Shown here: positions 15,742-25,231 of the stretch, in pieces
How the letters are laid out: each line of letters begins with the position of its first letter
Position numbering within the stretch: the first letter of the stretch is position 1
Assembly: GCA_021299955.1 (NCBI GenBank)
Contig: JAJTFQ010000023.1
Span: 1-37,676, forward strand
DNA from: Chitinophagaceae bacterium
Lineage (GTDB): Bacteria > Bacteroidota > Bacteroidia > Chitinophagales > Chitinophagaceae
Length of the DNA stretch: 37,676 nt
Reading direction: 5' to 3'
Translations under genes and position numbers: made by a program
Notes under the pieces: generated by a model
What the model saw: the letters and a program-made list of their open reading frames with translations, nothing else
The model's database searches: none
Told to the model about the DNA's origin: nothing

Positions 15742-17409
15742 ATGACCAACTTTCGTCAGTTCTCGGTGCCGTATGCCGCAGAAGCTCCCTACAACAGGCG
15801 TGTCGCCTACTTTTCCATGGAATTCGCCGTGCACCAGCCGCTGAAGATCTATAGCGGAGGCCTCGGTTTTCTTTCCGGATCACATCTCCGCAGTGCCTTC
15901 GAGCTGCGCCAGCATCTGATAGGCATCGGGATCCTTTGGAAATACGGATACTACGATCAGGCCCGCAACCAGGACCAGACCCTTCAGGTGCAGTGGAATG
16001 AAAAGGTGTACAATTTTCTTAAGGATACGGGCATTCGTTACCAGATCATCATCCATGACGCGCCAGTATGGGTGAAAGTGTACTACCTGGCTCCGGAGAC
16101 CTTCCAGAGTGCGCCGCTGTTCCTGCTCAGTACGGATGTGCCCGAGAACGATTACGTTTCTCAGACCATTACCCACAGGCTCTACGATGCGAATGTCGCG
16201 ACCAAGGTGGCACAGTTCATTCTCCTCGGCATTGGCGGCGCTAAGCTGCTCGATGAGATCGGCTTCACCCCCGATGTCTATCATCTGAATGAGGCGCATG
16301 GCGTTTCCGCCGTGTTCCATCTCTATCAGAAATTCGGCCGCAACATCGAAGAGGTCCGTAAACGGCTCGTTTTTACGACGCATACCCCTGAAGAGGCCGG
16401 TAACGAGAAGCACGACATCCACCTCTGCAATAAGATGTCCTATTTTAACGGGATCCAACTGGATGAAGTTCGCCGCATCACAGGCATCCACGACGATCTG
16501 TTCAACCACTCGCTGGTAGCTCTCCGATTCGCCAGAAAAGCCAATGGCGTTTCAGAACTGCATGGTCATGTAAGCCGGAAAATGTGGGGCGGTATCGATG
16601 GCGTCTGTCCGATCATCCATATCACCAACGCACAGAACTGGCGCTATTGGGCCGATAAGCAGTTGTACTATGCGATGGATGAACAGAATGAAGAGCGTTT
16701 CCAGGACAGGAAATGGTATTTGAAGAAACGCGCATTCGACATCGTGGCAGATCAAACCGGTAAGTTGCTGGATCCAAAAGTATTTACCATAGTCTGGGCG
16801 AGGCGTTTCGCCGGGTACAAGCGGGCCGACATGCTCACCCGCGATAAGGCCCGTTTCGAGGCCCTGCTGTCCAATAAAAAACATCCTGTGCAGATCATCT
16901 GGGCAGGGAAGCCCTACCCGGTAGATTACCCGGCCATCAGCGACTTCAACCACCTCGTACATCTCAGCAAACACCATCGCAATATGGCCGTGTGCGCAGG
17001 TTACGAACTCGCACTCAGCAAACGACTTAAGCAGGCGGCCGACGTCTGGCTGAACAATCCCAGGGTGCCTCGTGAAGCCTCTGGCACCAGCGGCATGACC
17101 GCGGCCATGAACGGTGCCGTAAACTTCTCCACCAATGACGGATGGATCGTAGAATTCATCGATCACGGGAATAATGGCTTTGTGGTGCCTCCGGCTGATT
17201 ATGAACACATGAACGTGCATGAACAGGATGAATACGACCTCAACGCCATGTACGATATCCTGGAACAACAGATCCTGCCGGCCTACTACGAAACGCCCGA
17301 CACCTGGCGTCAGATCGTTCAGAACGGTATGCGGGATGTCCGTTTCCGATTCGAATCCAACAGGATGGCGCACGAATATTATGAGTTGATGTATAACGCA
17401 GCCTACTGA
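15742..17409 (+). CDS. glgP: Alpha-glucan family phosphorylase (GT35-like) with Thr at the PLP-lysine position
   Basis: 555 aa from ATG 15742 (MTNFRQF). RRVAYFSMEFAVHQPLKIYSGGLG is the N-terminal block of the short alpha-glucan phosphorylase branch; DVYHLNEAHGVSAVFHL, FTIVWARRFAGYKRADM and IIWAGKPYP follow in order. The family phosphorolyses alpha-1,4-glucan to glucose-1-phosphate. The conserved block that normally reads GTSGMKAA, in which Lys holds PLP, reads EASGTSGMTAAMNGAVN here at about residues 451-467. Without the Lys, classical PLP chemistry is doubtful, so it may act as a different glucan glycosyltransferase, or this may be a lineage trait. No other glycogen gene is nearby. A strong terminator follows. 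Confidence 0.88.
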   Translation: MTNFRQFSVPYAAEAPYNRRVAYFSMEFAVHQPLKIYSGGLGFLSGSHLRSAFELRQHLIGIGILWKYGYYDQARNQDQTLQVQWNEKVYNFLKDTGIRYQIIIHDAPVWVKVYYLAPETFQSAPLFLLSTDVPENDYVSQTITHRLYDANVATKVAQFILLGIGGAKLLDEIGFTPDVYHLNEAHGVSAVFHLYQKFGRNIEEVRKRLVFTTHTPEEAGNEKHDIHLCNKMSYFNGIQLDEVRRITGIHDDLFNHSLVALRFARKANGVSELHGHVSRKMWGGIDGVCPIIHITNAQNWRYWADKQLYYAMDEQNEERFQDRKWYLKKRAFDIVADQTGKLLDPKVFTIVWARRFAGYKRADMLTRDKARFEALLSNKKHPVQIIWAGKPYPVDYPAISDFNHLVHLSKHHRNMAVCAGYELALSKRLKQAADVWLNNPRVPREASGTSGMTAAMNGAVNFSTNDGWIVEFIDHGNNGFVVPPADYEHMNVHEQDEYDLNAMYDILEQQILPAYYETPDTWRQIVQNGMRDVRFRFESNRMAHEYYELMYNAAY

Positions 17410-17431
17410 TACGGTTACGACAGTCTGTATG

Positions 17432-17470
17432 AAAAAAAGTGGCGACCCCGAAAGAGGTCGCCACTTTTTT
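17432..17470. terminator. Bidirectional terminator between phosphorylase and rhodanese-thioredoxin gene
   Basis: AAAAAAAGTGGCGACC, an 8-base loop and GGTCGCCACTTTTTT form a strong stem flanked by A- and T-runs. It lies between two convergent genes and can end transcription from both sides. Confidence 0.9.
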
Positions 17471-17487
17471 ATGGATTCAAACGATCA

Positions 17488-18192
17488 TCAATCCTTCAGA
17501 AACACCCATTTTTCCCATGCTGCGGCATCCTTAACGCCCTGAAATCGCTTATGCTCCACGCCGTTATGATATAGTATAAAGGTCGGTAGCGCAGATACAC
17601 CTAGTGATTTCATCAGCGTTGTTTCAACACCGCCGTCCATCTTCACCAGTTTCACCACCGCATCAGATTTGTCTTTCATGAAAGCCGTCAGCACCGGCTC
17701 CATCTTTCGACAGGGGGGGCACCAGTCGGCACCAAAATCCACGATCACCGTAGGCGCCGATTTCGTGAGTCTGTCATATTCCGAACGCATAGTCTCAGGT
17801 TTCCCGGAGGCACCTTCCAACGGTTTTCCCGCCCGATTCCAGGCCGAAATGCCGCCAGACATATTGGTCACCTGAAATCCTTTCGATCTCAGATAATCGG
17901 CTGCGGCCGAACTCCTGCCTCCGCTCAGACAATACACGAATACCTGACGCTTTGGATCGAGATGGGATGTCCTGTCCATGAACTGACTACGATCCGTCCA
18001 GTCGGCCTGAAGGGCGCCTGTAAGATGCCCGGAACCGAATTCTCCCGCCGTTCTGACATCCAGCAGCTGGATGTTCTTGTCCGCCAATGCCTTTTCAAAG
18101 GCATTTACATCCAATTCTCCACCAGTCTGCGCCACATTGTTGCAGGAGGCCATGATAAAAACCAACAGGGGAAACAACATTCTTCTGCTCAT
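17488..18192 (-). CDS. Lipoprotein fusing rhodanese and thioredoxin domains
   Basis: 234 aa. The signal MSRRMLFPLLVFIMASCNN has a lipobox with Cys at residue 17, so the protein is anchored to a membrane facing the periplasm. Residues about 28-125 form a rhodanese domain: IQLLDVRTAGEFGSGHLTGA and the active loop VYCLSGGRSSAAADYL with its Cys. Residues about 140-234 form a thioredoxin domain with FGADWCPPCRKMEPVL and the cis-Pro in SALPTFILYHNG. A likely role is thiol-disulfide or sulfane-sulfur handling in the periplasm. The fusion suggests the rhodanese persulfide is a partner of the thioredoxin dithiol; this is inference. Confidence 0.92.
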   Translation of the reverse strand: MSRRMLFPLLVFIMASCNNVAQTGGELDVNAFEKALADKNIQLLDVRTAGEFGSGHLTGALQADWTDRSQFMDRTSHLDPKRQVFVYCLSGGRSSAAADYLRSKGFQVTNMSGGISAWNRAGKPLEGASGKPETMRSEYDRLTKSAPTVIVDFGADWCPPCRKMEPVLTAFMKDKSDAVVKLVKMDGGVETTLMKSLGVSALPTFILYHNGVEHKRFQGVKDAAAWEKWVFLKD

Positions 18193-18295
18193 GATCTGAT
18201 GTTTTCAGCTGCTAAATTAACCATTCCGCGACGTATGCTTCGTCGGATTTTCCGATAAGAAAGTACCACCGGGGATGATGCAAGAAATCACGGTC

Positions 18296-20839
18296 TCAGC
18301 GCAAGCTGGCATTCGCTTGTCTTCGTTTCATCCATTTGTATCCTTCAAACCAGACCACGCCGGCCATTCCTATGGTCATGGAGATTCCGGCCATGAGCCA
18401 CCCAGACCAGCCGAATCCGAAGAAATCTGAGAAGGCAGGGATGCTGATAAGCATCACCATCATGGCAATGGTCAAGGCCAGAATGCCCCGCATCAGCTTG
18501 TTTCTGTAGCGCAATGTTTCGATCATCGACAACAGGAAGGAACGGTTTACCAGGGTGAGGAATATGTTGGATGTTACGAGGCAGAGGAAGACCAGCGTCC
18601 TGGTTTGGGCCTCGTCGAAACCCTGTTTTACAGCGATCTGATACGTCACGAGCGTCCCGGCCGTGATGGCCAGTCCCTGCCAGAGGCTGACCGACAGCTC
18701 CCGCCATGAGAGGAAACTGTCCGTCATCTTCCGGGGGGGCATCTGCATGCTCAGGCGTTCCAGTGGCTCGTTTTCGTAGATGATGGAGCAGGTTGGTCCC
18801 ATGATCAGTTCCAGGAAGATGACATGCACGGGACTGAAGATATTCGGGTAGGCCCATCCAAGCACCAACGGCAGGAATACCGTCAGGATGATCGGGATAT
18901 GGATGGATATGATGTATTGTATCGCTTTTTTCAGATTCGAATAGATGCGTCTTCCCATGGCCACGGCGTCCACCATCCGTCCCAGGTCGTCATCCGTTAT
19001 GATGAGACTCGCCGTGCTTTTCGCCAGTTCTGAGCCGCGTTGTCCCATCGCGATGCCGATATGCGCAGCCTTCAGCGCCGGAGCATCGTTCACCCCGTCA
19101 CCTGTCATTGCCACGATCTCACCGCGACTTTTCAAAGCTTCGATGATACGGAGCTTGGCTTCCGGAAACATCCGGGTGAAAAGTCCATGGGTCGATACAT
19201 GTTCCTCCAGTGTATGGTCGTCCATCTCCAGCAAGCGGTCGCCGTTCACGCCGGCACCATCGCCCGGAAAACCTGCCTGGCGTGCGATCGCACGGGTTGT
19301 CTGCGGACTGTCGCCCGTGATCACCTTCAAATGGATGCCGGCCGCTGTAAATGCCTGAAAAACATCTCTTATTCCTTTTTTCGGAGGATCGAAAAATGCC
19401 AGTAGCCCGAGAAAATCCATGGGGATCTCCCGCTGATTTTTAGGGTATGCGTTACCGGTAGTTTGTAACAATGCTTCTTTGCCTTTGCCCACGGCTATGA
19501 TGCGAAACCCTTCCTGTGCCAATGCGTCTGCCATGTTCAATACCGTCGATCTGTAGGTGTCTGACAGTTCGCAGCAACTTAGTAATGCCTCAGGAGCACC
19601 TTTTGCAGCGATGATTCGTTCCCCATCATCGGAGGAGAATACATGCGTCATCATCGGCGGCTTGCCCTCCAGCGGATACTCATGGATCATTCTGAAAGAC
19701 AGCCGTTCGTCCTTCGGTGTATGGCCGGCATACACTTCATGGATCTCCTTTTCCATCGGATCAAAGGGCAGCGACTCGCTGGCGAACATGGCCGTCCTGA
19801 TCAATTCCTGAAATCCTCCTTTCTTGCCGAAAGCATCCCTGCCGGTGATCTCTTCATCTCCACCGATCAATACCCGATCCAGGGACATGCGGTTTTCTGT
19901 GATCGTTCCCGTCTTATCCACACAGATGACCGTCGCCGCCCCCAGGGTTTCCACCGTCCGCGTATTCTTGGCGATGATGCCGATCTTCATCAGCCGAAAT
20001 GCCCCCAGTGCCATGAAGGTGCTGAAGGCCACTGGGATCTCTTCCGGCAGGATCGACATGGCCAGGGTCAGTCCCTTCAGCAGGCTGTTGGCCAGCCGCT
20101 GCGGGTCCCCGGCAGATTGCAGGTAATTTATCAACCACACCAATGCAAATACGATCATTCCGAGTGCGGCCATGCGCTTCACAAACCGGTCGATCTGAAC
20201 CTGCAGGGGTGTTTTTTCGTCTTCGATCCTTAACAACGAACCGCTAATGCGGCCCAATTTCGTATCGTTGCCAATGGCCACCGCTTCAAGTACGGCCTGT
20301 CCACTCACCACCTGGGTACCCTGCCAGGCAAAAGGAGACTCATCACCGGCCGTGCGGAATACACTGAAGGATTCCCCCGTAAGCATCGATTCATTCAATG
20401 AAAAATCTGCGGATTGGATAATGCGGCCGTCTGCCGGCACCAGATGTCCTTCTTCCGCTACGATCAGATCCCCGATGACGATGTCCTCCGCGTCGATCTC
20501 GCGAACTTCGCCATTACGGATGACTTTTGCCCGGGGGGCGGTCAATTGTTGAAGGGCCTGCATGGCCACTCTGCTGCGATGATCCTGGAAAAAGGAGATG
20601 GCCGATACGATCAGGATCGCCACCGTCATGAAAATGGCCTCCGGCGTCTCCCGAAGGATGAAATAGATGGCTGCTGCCGACAAAAGCAGTAAGAACATGG
20701 GTTCGGTTACAATTCCGCGGATGCTTTCCCATACCGGATTGCGAACGTGCCAGGTCGTTCGGTTGCTGCCGTGATCCCGGCGGGATCGTAAAACCTGTTC
20801 TTCGTTCAGACCGCTCAGTCCAAATGGATTGGATGCCAT
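18296..20839 (-). CDS. Cation-translocating P-type ATPase (P2-like)
   Basis: 847 aa. The actuator motif is MLTGESFSV, the phosphorylation motif VICVDKTGTITENRMSL, the nucleotide region KGAPEALL, and the hinge MTGDGVNDAPALKAAHIG. N-terminal NPFGLSGLNEEQVLRSRRDHGSN is the cation-ATPase N-terminal domain. Membrane helix 4 has PEEIPVAFSTF where Ca2+ pumps usually have PEGLP, and helix 6 has GPTCSIIYENEP rather than the DPTPA form. The pump is P2-type in overall layout, but these site changes mean the ion cannot be assigned; calcium or manganese export is the closest guess. It is divergent from fmt. Confidence 0.92.
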   Translation of the reverse strand: MASNPFGLSGLNEEQVLRSRRDHGSNRTTWHVRNPVWESIRGIVTEPMFLLLLSAAAIYFILRETPEAIFMTVAILIVSAISFFQDHRSRVAMQALQQLTAPRAKVIRNGEVREIDAEDIVIGDLIVAEEGHLVPADGRIIQSADFSLNESMLTGESFSVFRTAGDESPFAWQGTQVVSGQAVLEAVAIGNDTKLGRISGSLLRIEDEKTPLQVQIDRFVKRMAALGMIVFALVWLINYLQSAGDPQRLANSLLKGLTLAMSILPEEIPVAFSTFMALGAFRLMKIGIIAKNTRTVETLGAATVICVDKTGTITENRMSLDRVLIGGDEEITGRDAFGKKGGFQELIRTAMFASESLPFDPMEKEIHEVYAGHTPKDERLSFRMIHEYPLEGKPPMMTHVFSSDDGERIIAAKGAPEALLSCCELSDTYRSTVLNMADALAQEGFRIIAVGKGKEALLQTTGNAYPKNQREIPMDFLGLLAFFDPPKKGIRDVFQAFTAAGIHLKVITGDSPQTTRAIARQAGFPGDGAGVNGDRLLEMDDHTLEEHVSTHGLFTRMFPEAKLRIIEALKSRGEIVAMTGDGVNDAPALKAAHIGIAMGQRGSELAKSTASLIITDDDLGRMVDAVAMGRRIYSNLKKAIQYIISIHIPIILTVFLPLVLGWAYPNIFSPVHVIFLELIMGPTCSIIYENEPLERLSMQMPPRKMTDSFLSWRELSVSLWQGLAITAGTLVTYQIAVKQGFDEAQTRTLVFLCLVTSNIFLTLVNRSFLLSMIETLRYRNKLMRGILALTIAMMVMLISIPAFSDFFGFGWSGWLMAGISMTIGMAGVVWFEGYKWMKRRQANASLR

Positions 20840-20960
20840 TCCATAAAGTTAATCTGCCACTGGCGGATGCTGAAATCCCTTTTTCATGAGCTGAGTTATC
20901 TCCTTCTTCCGCCGATCCCGATTGATTTCCCGAACTTCGCGCTTCAATTTTACATCAAAC

Positions 20961-21890
20961 ATGGGGCTGCGCATCATTTTCATGGGTACTCCGGAATTCG
21001 CAGTGGCATCGCTGGAGGCCATCCTCTCGGCAGGCTTCAAGGTCGTGGCCGTTGTCACAGCGCCCGACCGCCCGGGTGGAAGAGGCATGAAACCCATGGA
21101 AAGCGCAGTGAAGAAATGCGCCAATAGTCACGGACTGCTAGTGCTACAACCTGAGAAACTCAAAGACACGGCATTTCTGTCGGAACTCAGCTCATTTCAG
21201 GCCGATCTTCAGGTGGTCGTTGCCTTCCGAATGCTTCCGGAATTGGTCTGGAACATGCCGCCCAGGGGCACCATCAACCTGCATGGCTCCCTGCTGCCGC
21301 AATACCGCGGAGCCGCCCCCATCAACCGCGCCATCATGGACGGTGCTACAGAAACCGGAGTAACGACCTTCCGACTCAAGCATGAAATCGATACCGGAGA
21401 TATCCTCATGCGCCAGACGATGCATATCGGTCAAGATGAAACAGCCGGAGAATTGCACGACCGGATGAAAATGATCGGTGCTGAACTGCTGGTGGAGACC
21501 CTACGAGCCATCGAATCCGAAGGAGAAGTGGAAACGCCACAGGATCAGATCCCCATTGGTGATCTCCGAAAAGCCCCCAAGATCTTTACCGAAGATTGCG
21601 CGATCGACTGGACCCATGGCGCAAAACAGATCCATGATCAGATCCGGGGATTGTCTCCGGTACCGGGTGCCTTCACGCGTTTTGAAGGCAAAATGTTCAA
21701 GATATTCCGTTCTTCATACGAATTGATTCAACATGGTCAGCCCGCTGGCAGTGTTGAGACCAGCGGTAACGCATACCTTAAATTCGCAACCTCCGACGGA
21801 TGGGTGTGTGCACACGAAATCCAGCTCGAAGGCAAGAAACGCATGCCTGTTACGGATTTTCTTCGCGGATACAAGCCTTTGGCACGCTAA
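20961..21890 (+). CDS. fmt: Methionyl-tRNA formyltransferase
   Basis: 309 aa from ATG 20961 (MGLRIIFMGTPEFAV); the track's extra 13 residues are not part of the family. INLHGSLLPQYRGAAPINRA carries the catalytic His and the SLLPxxRGAAPI motif, with HEIDTGDILMRQ carrying the Asp. The C-terminal domain begins near IDWTHGAKQIHDQIRGL. It formylates the initiator Met-tRNA with 10-formyltetrahydrofolate in the cytosol. It stands alone here, without the def gene often found beside it. Confidence 0.96.
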   Translation: MGLRIIFMGTPEFAVASLEAILSAGFKVVAVVTAPDRPGGRGMKPMESAVKKCANSHGLLVLQPEKLKDTAFLSELSSFQADLQVVVAFRMLPELVWNMPPRGTINLHGSLLPQYRGAAPINRAIMDGATETGVTTFRLKHEIDTGDILMRQTMHIGQDETAGELHDRMKMIGAELLVETLRAIESEGEVETPQDQIPIGDLRKAPKIFTEDCAIDWTHGAKQIHDQIRGLSPVPGAFTRFEGKMFKIFRSSYELIQHGQPAGSVETSGNAYLKFATSDGWVCAHEIQLEGKKRMPVTDFLRGYKPLAR

Positions 21891-21920
21891 GCACTCATAT
21901 TTATCCGACGATCGCCTCCT

Positions 21921-21937
21921 TATTCAATTATTGAATA
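21921..21937. promoter_or_regulatory. Perfect 17-base palindrome downstream of fmt and upstream of SusC
   Basis: TATTCAATTATTGAATA is a perfect palindrome around one central base. It lies 31 bases after the fmt stop and about 190 bases before the SusC ATG. It could be a weak terminator arm or a binding site for a regulator of the SusCD operon. TAATTTTA at 21976-21983 is a possible -7 box for the operon. The remaining leader to 22128 shows no other clear signal. Confidence 0.4.
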
Positions 21938-22128
21938 TCCGAAAAACGCATGGCAACATTCGGTTCGCTCATGTGTAATTTTAGCGCCTGACCTCCAGGG
22001 CGGGAATTTGGTCCCCCCTCTCTGCTGATGACAGACCCAGACATATTGTTTCGGGATCTCGTTCATCTGGCGGACACCCTTGACCAGCCTGCCATACCAG
22101 TTTGTATCCATAACCAAAACCCCATAGA

Positions 22129-25100
22129 ATGAGAATCATCATTCCGCTTCTACTGGCGTTCTCCTGTCTGATGCCGGGAGCATTCGCCCAAAACAGATCC
22201 GTCACGGGAAAAGTGACGGATGCGGCCAATGGCCAGCCTTTATCAGGTGTTTCGATCACCATCAAGGGATCGAAGACCGGAACCACCACTGATGCCGAGG
22301 GTTCTTTCCGGCTGCAGCTCCCGTCGGGTGGGCGCTCACTGGTTGCGTCATTCCTCGGGTATGGTACCAAGGATGTAGTCATTGGCTCCGCTTCCGCCCT
22401 GGTGATAACCCTAGCCCGTCAGGAAAGTGACCTCGACGAAGTGGTTGTCGTGGCATACGGCACCGTAAAAAAAGGAGAGTACACCGGCTCTTCGGCTCAG
22501 GTATCCGCCAAGGACATCCAGAACCGTCCGATCACAAACGTCACCAATGCACTGGTGGGTTCCGCCCCCGGTATCCAGACGACGTCTTCCAGTGGTCAGC
22601 CAGGCTCAGGCCCTGCCATCCGGTTGCGAGGATTCGGTTCCATCACAGCTTCCAGCGCTCCACTGATCGTAGTTGATGGCTCTCCATATGCCGGCGGACT
22701 TGCTAACATCAACCCCGAAGATGTGGAATCCATCTCCACCCTGAAGGATGCATCTGCCGCTGCGCTGTACGGCAGCCGGGGTGGCAACGGGGTAATCATG
22801 GTGACCACCAAGAAGGGCCGGAAGAATCGCAACACGCTGCAGTTCAAGGTGACCCAGGGTTCCACCTCCCGTGCGGTTCCTGAGTACGACCAGGTCAATG
22901 CCTACGAATACTACCCGTTGATGTGGGAATCCTTCCGCAATGTGCTTCAATTCACCAATAATATCCCGAAGGCTGACGCCAGCGGATTAGCCTCCGGTAC
23001 CTATCCCCGTTTCACCAGCGGCGCGAATACCGGACGTCAGATCTATGGAACCGGCGCCTATGATGATATTTTTCGCCTGCTGGGTGGCTACAATCCATAC
23101 CGTGGCGTGGCTCCCAATCAGATCGTACTGCCGGATGGCACCCTGAATCCCTCGGCTTCTTCGCTGATCTATACGGCGGATGACCTCGATTGGTTCAAGG
23201 CATTCTATCGCAATGGCAGTCGAGCAGATTATACCCTTACTTACAGCGGTGGCAACGACAAGTCCGACTATTACGGGTCTTTCGGATACACCAACGAAAA
23301 GGGCTTCGTCACCCGTTCCGAGCTCGGACGATTCACAGGCCGCATGAACATCAATACGCAACCCACCAAATGGTTCCGTACCGGTACCAACCTCTCTGCC
23401 AGCGTAGTGAAAAGCAAGTTTCCTGCTGAAGGTGGTATCGTAAACCCCTTCTCCTTTGCGCGCGGTATGGGACCCATCTATCCGGTACATGCCATCAACC
23501 CGGCCACGGGAGAGCGTGTCAAGGATGCCCTGGGTAATACCTACGATTATGGCAACATCCCGGCCATCGGATTCCGTCCGGTGAACCAGGGACGTCATGC
23601 CATCTATGAGAACATGCTCAACCTGGCTCAGTGGAACCGCAACATCCTGAGCACCCGTTCCTATGCAGACATCATCTTCACCAAGGACCTGAAGTTCACC
23701 ACGAACATCCAGTATGATGTGCAGGACTATCAGGAGGAAGGATTTGAGAACCGTTTCATCGGCGATGGTGCGCCTTCCGGACGTGCCAGCCGCGATATCT
23801 CCAAGACACAATCCTACACCTTCAACCAGTTGTTGAGCTATAATAAAAAGTTCAATCGCCATAATGTCGGTGCCCTGGCAGGACATGAGAATTATTGGCT
23901 GCAGGTCAATGGTTTCTCCGGTTTTAAGGTGGATCAACTGTTCAATGACGGGAATACCGAATTCCCCAACTTTGCCACCATCTCTTCACTCTCGTCCCAA
24001 ACAGATTTTCATACCATCGAGAGCTATCTTTCAAAGTTGAACTACGACTACGACGGGAAGTACTTCGTCACCGGAGCTCTCCGCCGTGATGGTAACTCTC
24101 GTTTCTATAAGGACGTACGTTGGGCCGACTTTTGGTCTGTCGGTGCCGCATGGCGTCTTGATCGCGAAGCTTTCTTTAAGGTCTCATGGGTAGATGAACT
24201 GAAGCTCCGAGGATCATACGGCAGCACAGGTATTGAAGCTGGTATCGGATACTATCCATATCAGGGTCTGTATGCACTTGGTTTCAATAACAATACCGCA
24301 GGTGGTGTGCTGCAGTCAGCGCTCCCAAACTATGCGCTGACCTGGGAAGCTTCCAACAGCCTTGACCTGGGTGTCGATTTCTCCTTGTTCAAGAACCGAC
24401 TATCAGGTACCATCGAAGTATTCGATCGCCAGTCCAAGGATCTGATCTTCAACGTGCCTCAGCCGCTGTCCAACGGCGGTACCACCGGAGGTGGTTTTTC
24501 CGTGGCCCAGAACATCGGAAACATGTACAACAGGGGTATCGAATTGCAAATCACCGGAGAAATTGTCAGAAGCAAGGACTTCTCCTGGTCCACTACCCTG
24601 AACGCTACACATTTCCAGAACCAGGTCACCAAGATGCCGGCGCTGGTACCTGAGATCATCAGCTTCCCTCATCAATTGAAGGAAGGGCGCTCCCGTTATG
24701 ATTACTTCATGCGCGATTTCTATGGTGTTGATCCTACGGATGGTGCGGCCCTGTACCGCAACGTGCTGACCTACAACCCAACCAACTCTCGTATTTTCGA
24801 CAATTATCAGATCGGAGGTTATGCATTTGACAATGGTTATGCGGGCCTGATGAATGCCGGAAGCCAGTATGGGGGTTCCCTGCATAAAGACCAGCTGCTT
24901 CGCTGGAGGAATCCGGGCGACATCACCAATGTACCCCGTATGCAAAATGATCAGGGCACAAACTTCGCCGGTTCTTCCAGCCGGTTCCTGATCAGTGCAA
25001 ACCACAGTTGGCTGAACAACGTGAACCTGTCATACGACCTGCCAAAGTCGGTACTGGATAAGATCGGTTCCTCCGCCGCCCGCGTGTTCGTCAGCGGTGA

Positions 25101-25221
25101 GGGCCTGTGGCTGTTCGCCCAGCGCACGGGCATGCTGGTCAACCAGAGCTACGACGGCCAGAACTCCAACACCTATCCTCCGGCAAGAGTCGTGACTGCC
25201 GGTCTCAGTGTAAACTTCTAA
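22129..25221 (+). CDS. SusC/RagA family TonB-linked outer membrane receptor
   Basis: 1030 aa. A signal peptide (RIIIPLLLAFSCLMPGAFAQ) is followed by a carboxypeptidase-like regulatory domain (VTGKVTDAANGQPLSGVSIT), the TonB-box-like DEVVVVAYGTVKKGEY, and the plug with PLIVVDGSPYAGGL and DASAAALYGSRGGNGVIMVT. The remainder is a 22-strand barrel ending in VTAGLSVNF. It forms the outer membrane channel that imports a glycan or other nutrient delivered by the SusD partner, using TonB-ExbBD energy. No ECF sigma or anti-sigma signalling domain is present. The substrate cannot be inferred, as no glycan-degrading gene is in the same operon. Confidence 0.97.
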   Translation: MRIIIPLLLAFSCLMPGAFAQNRSVTGKVTDAANGQPLSGVSITIKGSKTGTTTDAEGSFRLQLPSGGRSLVASFLGYGTKDVVIGSASALVITLARQESDLDEVVVVAYGTVKKGEYTGSSAQVSAKDIQNRPITNVTNALVGSAPGIQTTSSSGQPGSGPAIRLRGFGSITASSAPLIVVDGSPYAGGLANINPEDVESISTLKDASAAALYGSRGGNGVIMVTTKKGRKNRNTLQFKVTQGSTSRAVPEYDQVNAYEYYPLMWESFRNVLQFTNNIPKADASGLASGTYPRFTSGANTGRQIYGTGAYDDIFRLLGGYNPYRGVAPNQIVLPDGTLNPSASSLIYTADDLDWFKAFYRNGSRADYTLTYSGGNDKSDYYGSFGYTNEKGFVTRSELGRFTGRMNINTQPTKWFRTGTNLSASVVKSKFPAEGGIVNPFSFARGMGPIYPVHAINPATGERVKDALGNTYDYGNIPAIGFRPVNQGRHAIYENMLNLAQWNRNILSTRSYADIIFTKDLKFTTNIQYDVQDYQEEGFENRFIGDGAPSGRASRDISKTQSYTFNQLLSYNKKFNRHNVGALAGHENYWLQVNGFSGFKVDQLFNDGNTEFPNFATISSLSSQTDFHTIESYLSKLNYDYDGKYFVTGALRRDGNSRFYKDVRWADFWSVGAAWRLDREAFFKVSWVDELKLRGSYGSTGIEAGIGYYPYQGLYALGFNNNTAGGVLQSALPNYALTWEASNSLDLGVDFSLFKNRLSGTIEVFDRQSKDLIFNVPQPLSNGGTTGGGFSVAQNIGNMYNRGIELQITGEIVRSKDFSWSTTLNATHFQNQVTKMPALVPEIISFPHQLKEGRSRYDYFMRDFYGVDPTDGAALYRNVLTYNPTNSRIFDNYQIGGYAFDNGYAGLMNAGSQYGGSLHKDQLLRWRNPGDITNVPRMQNDQGTNFAGSSSRFLISANHSWLNNVNLSYDLPKSVLDKIGSSAARVFVSGEGLWLFAQRTGMLVNQSYDGQNSNTYPPARVVTAGLSVNF

Positions 25222-25231
25222 TCTACCAGAT

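Noticed and set aside
15880-17373. Minus-strand ORFs of 209 and 273 aa
   Set aside because: Antisense shadows of the phosphorylase gene.
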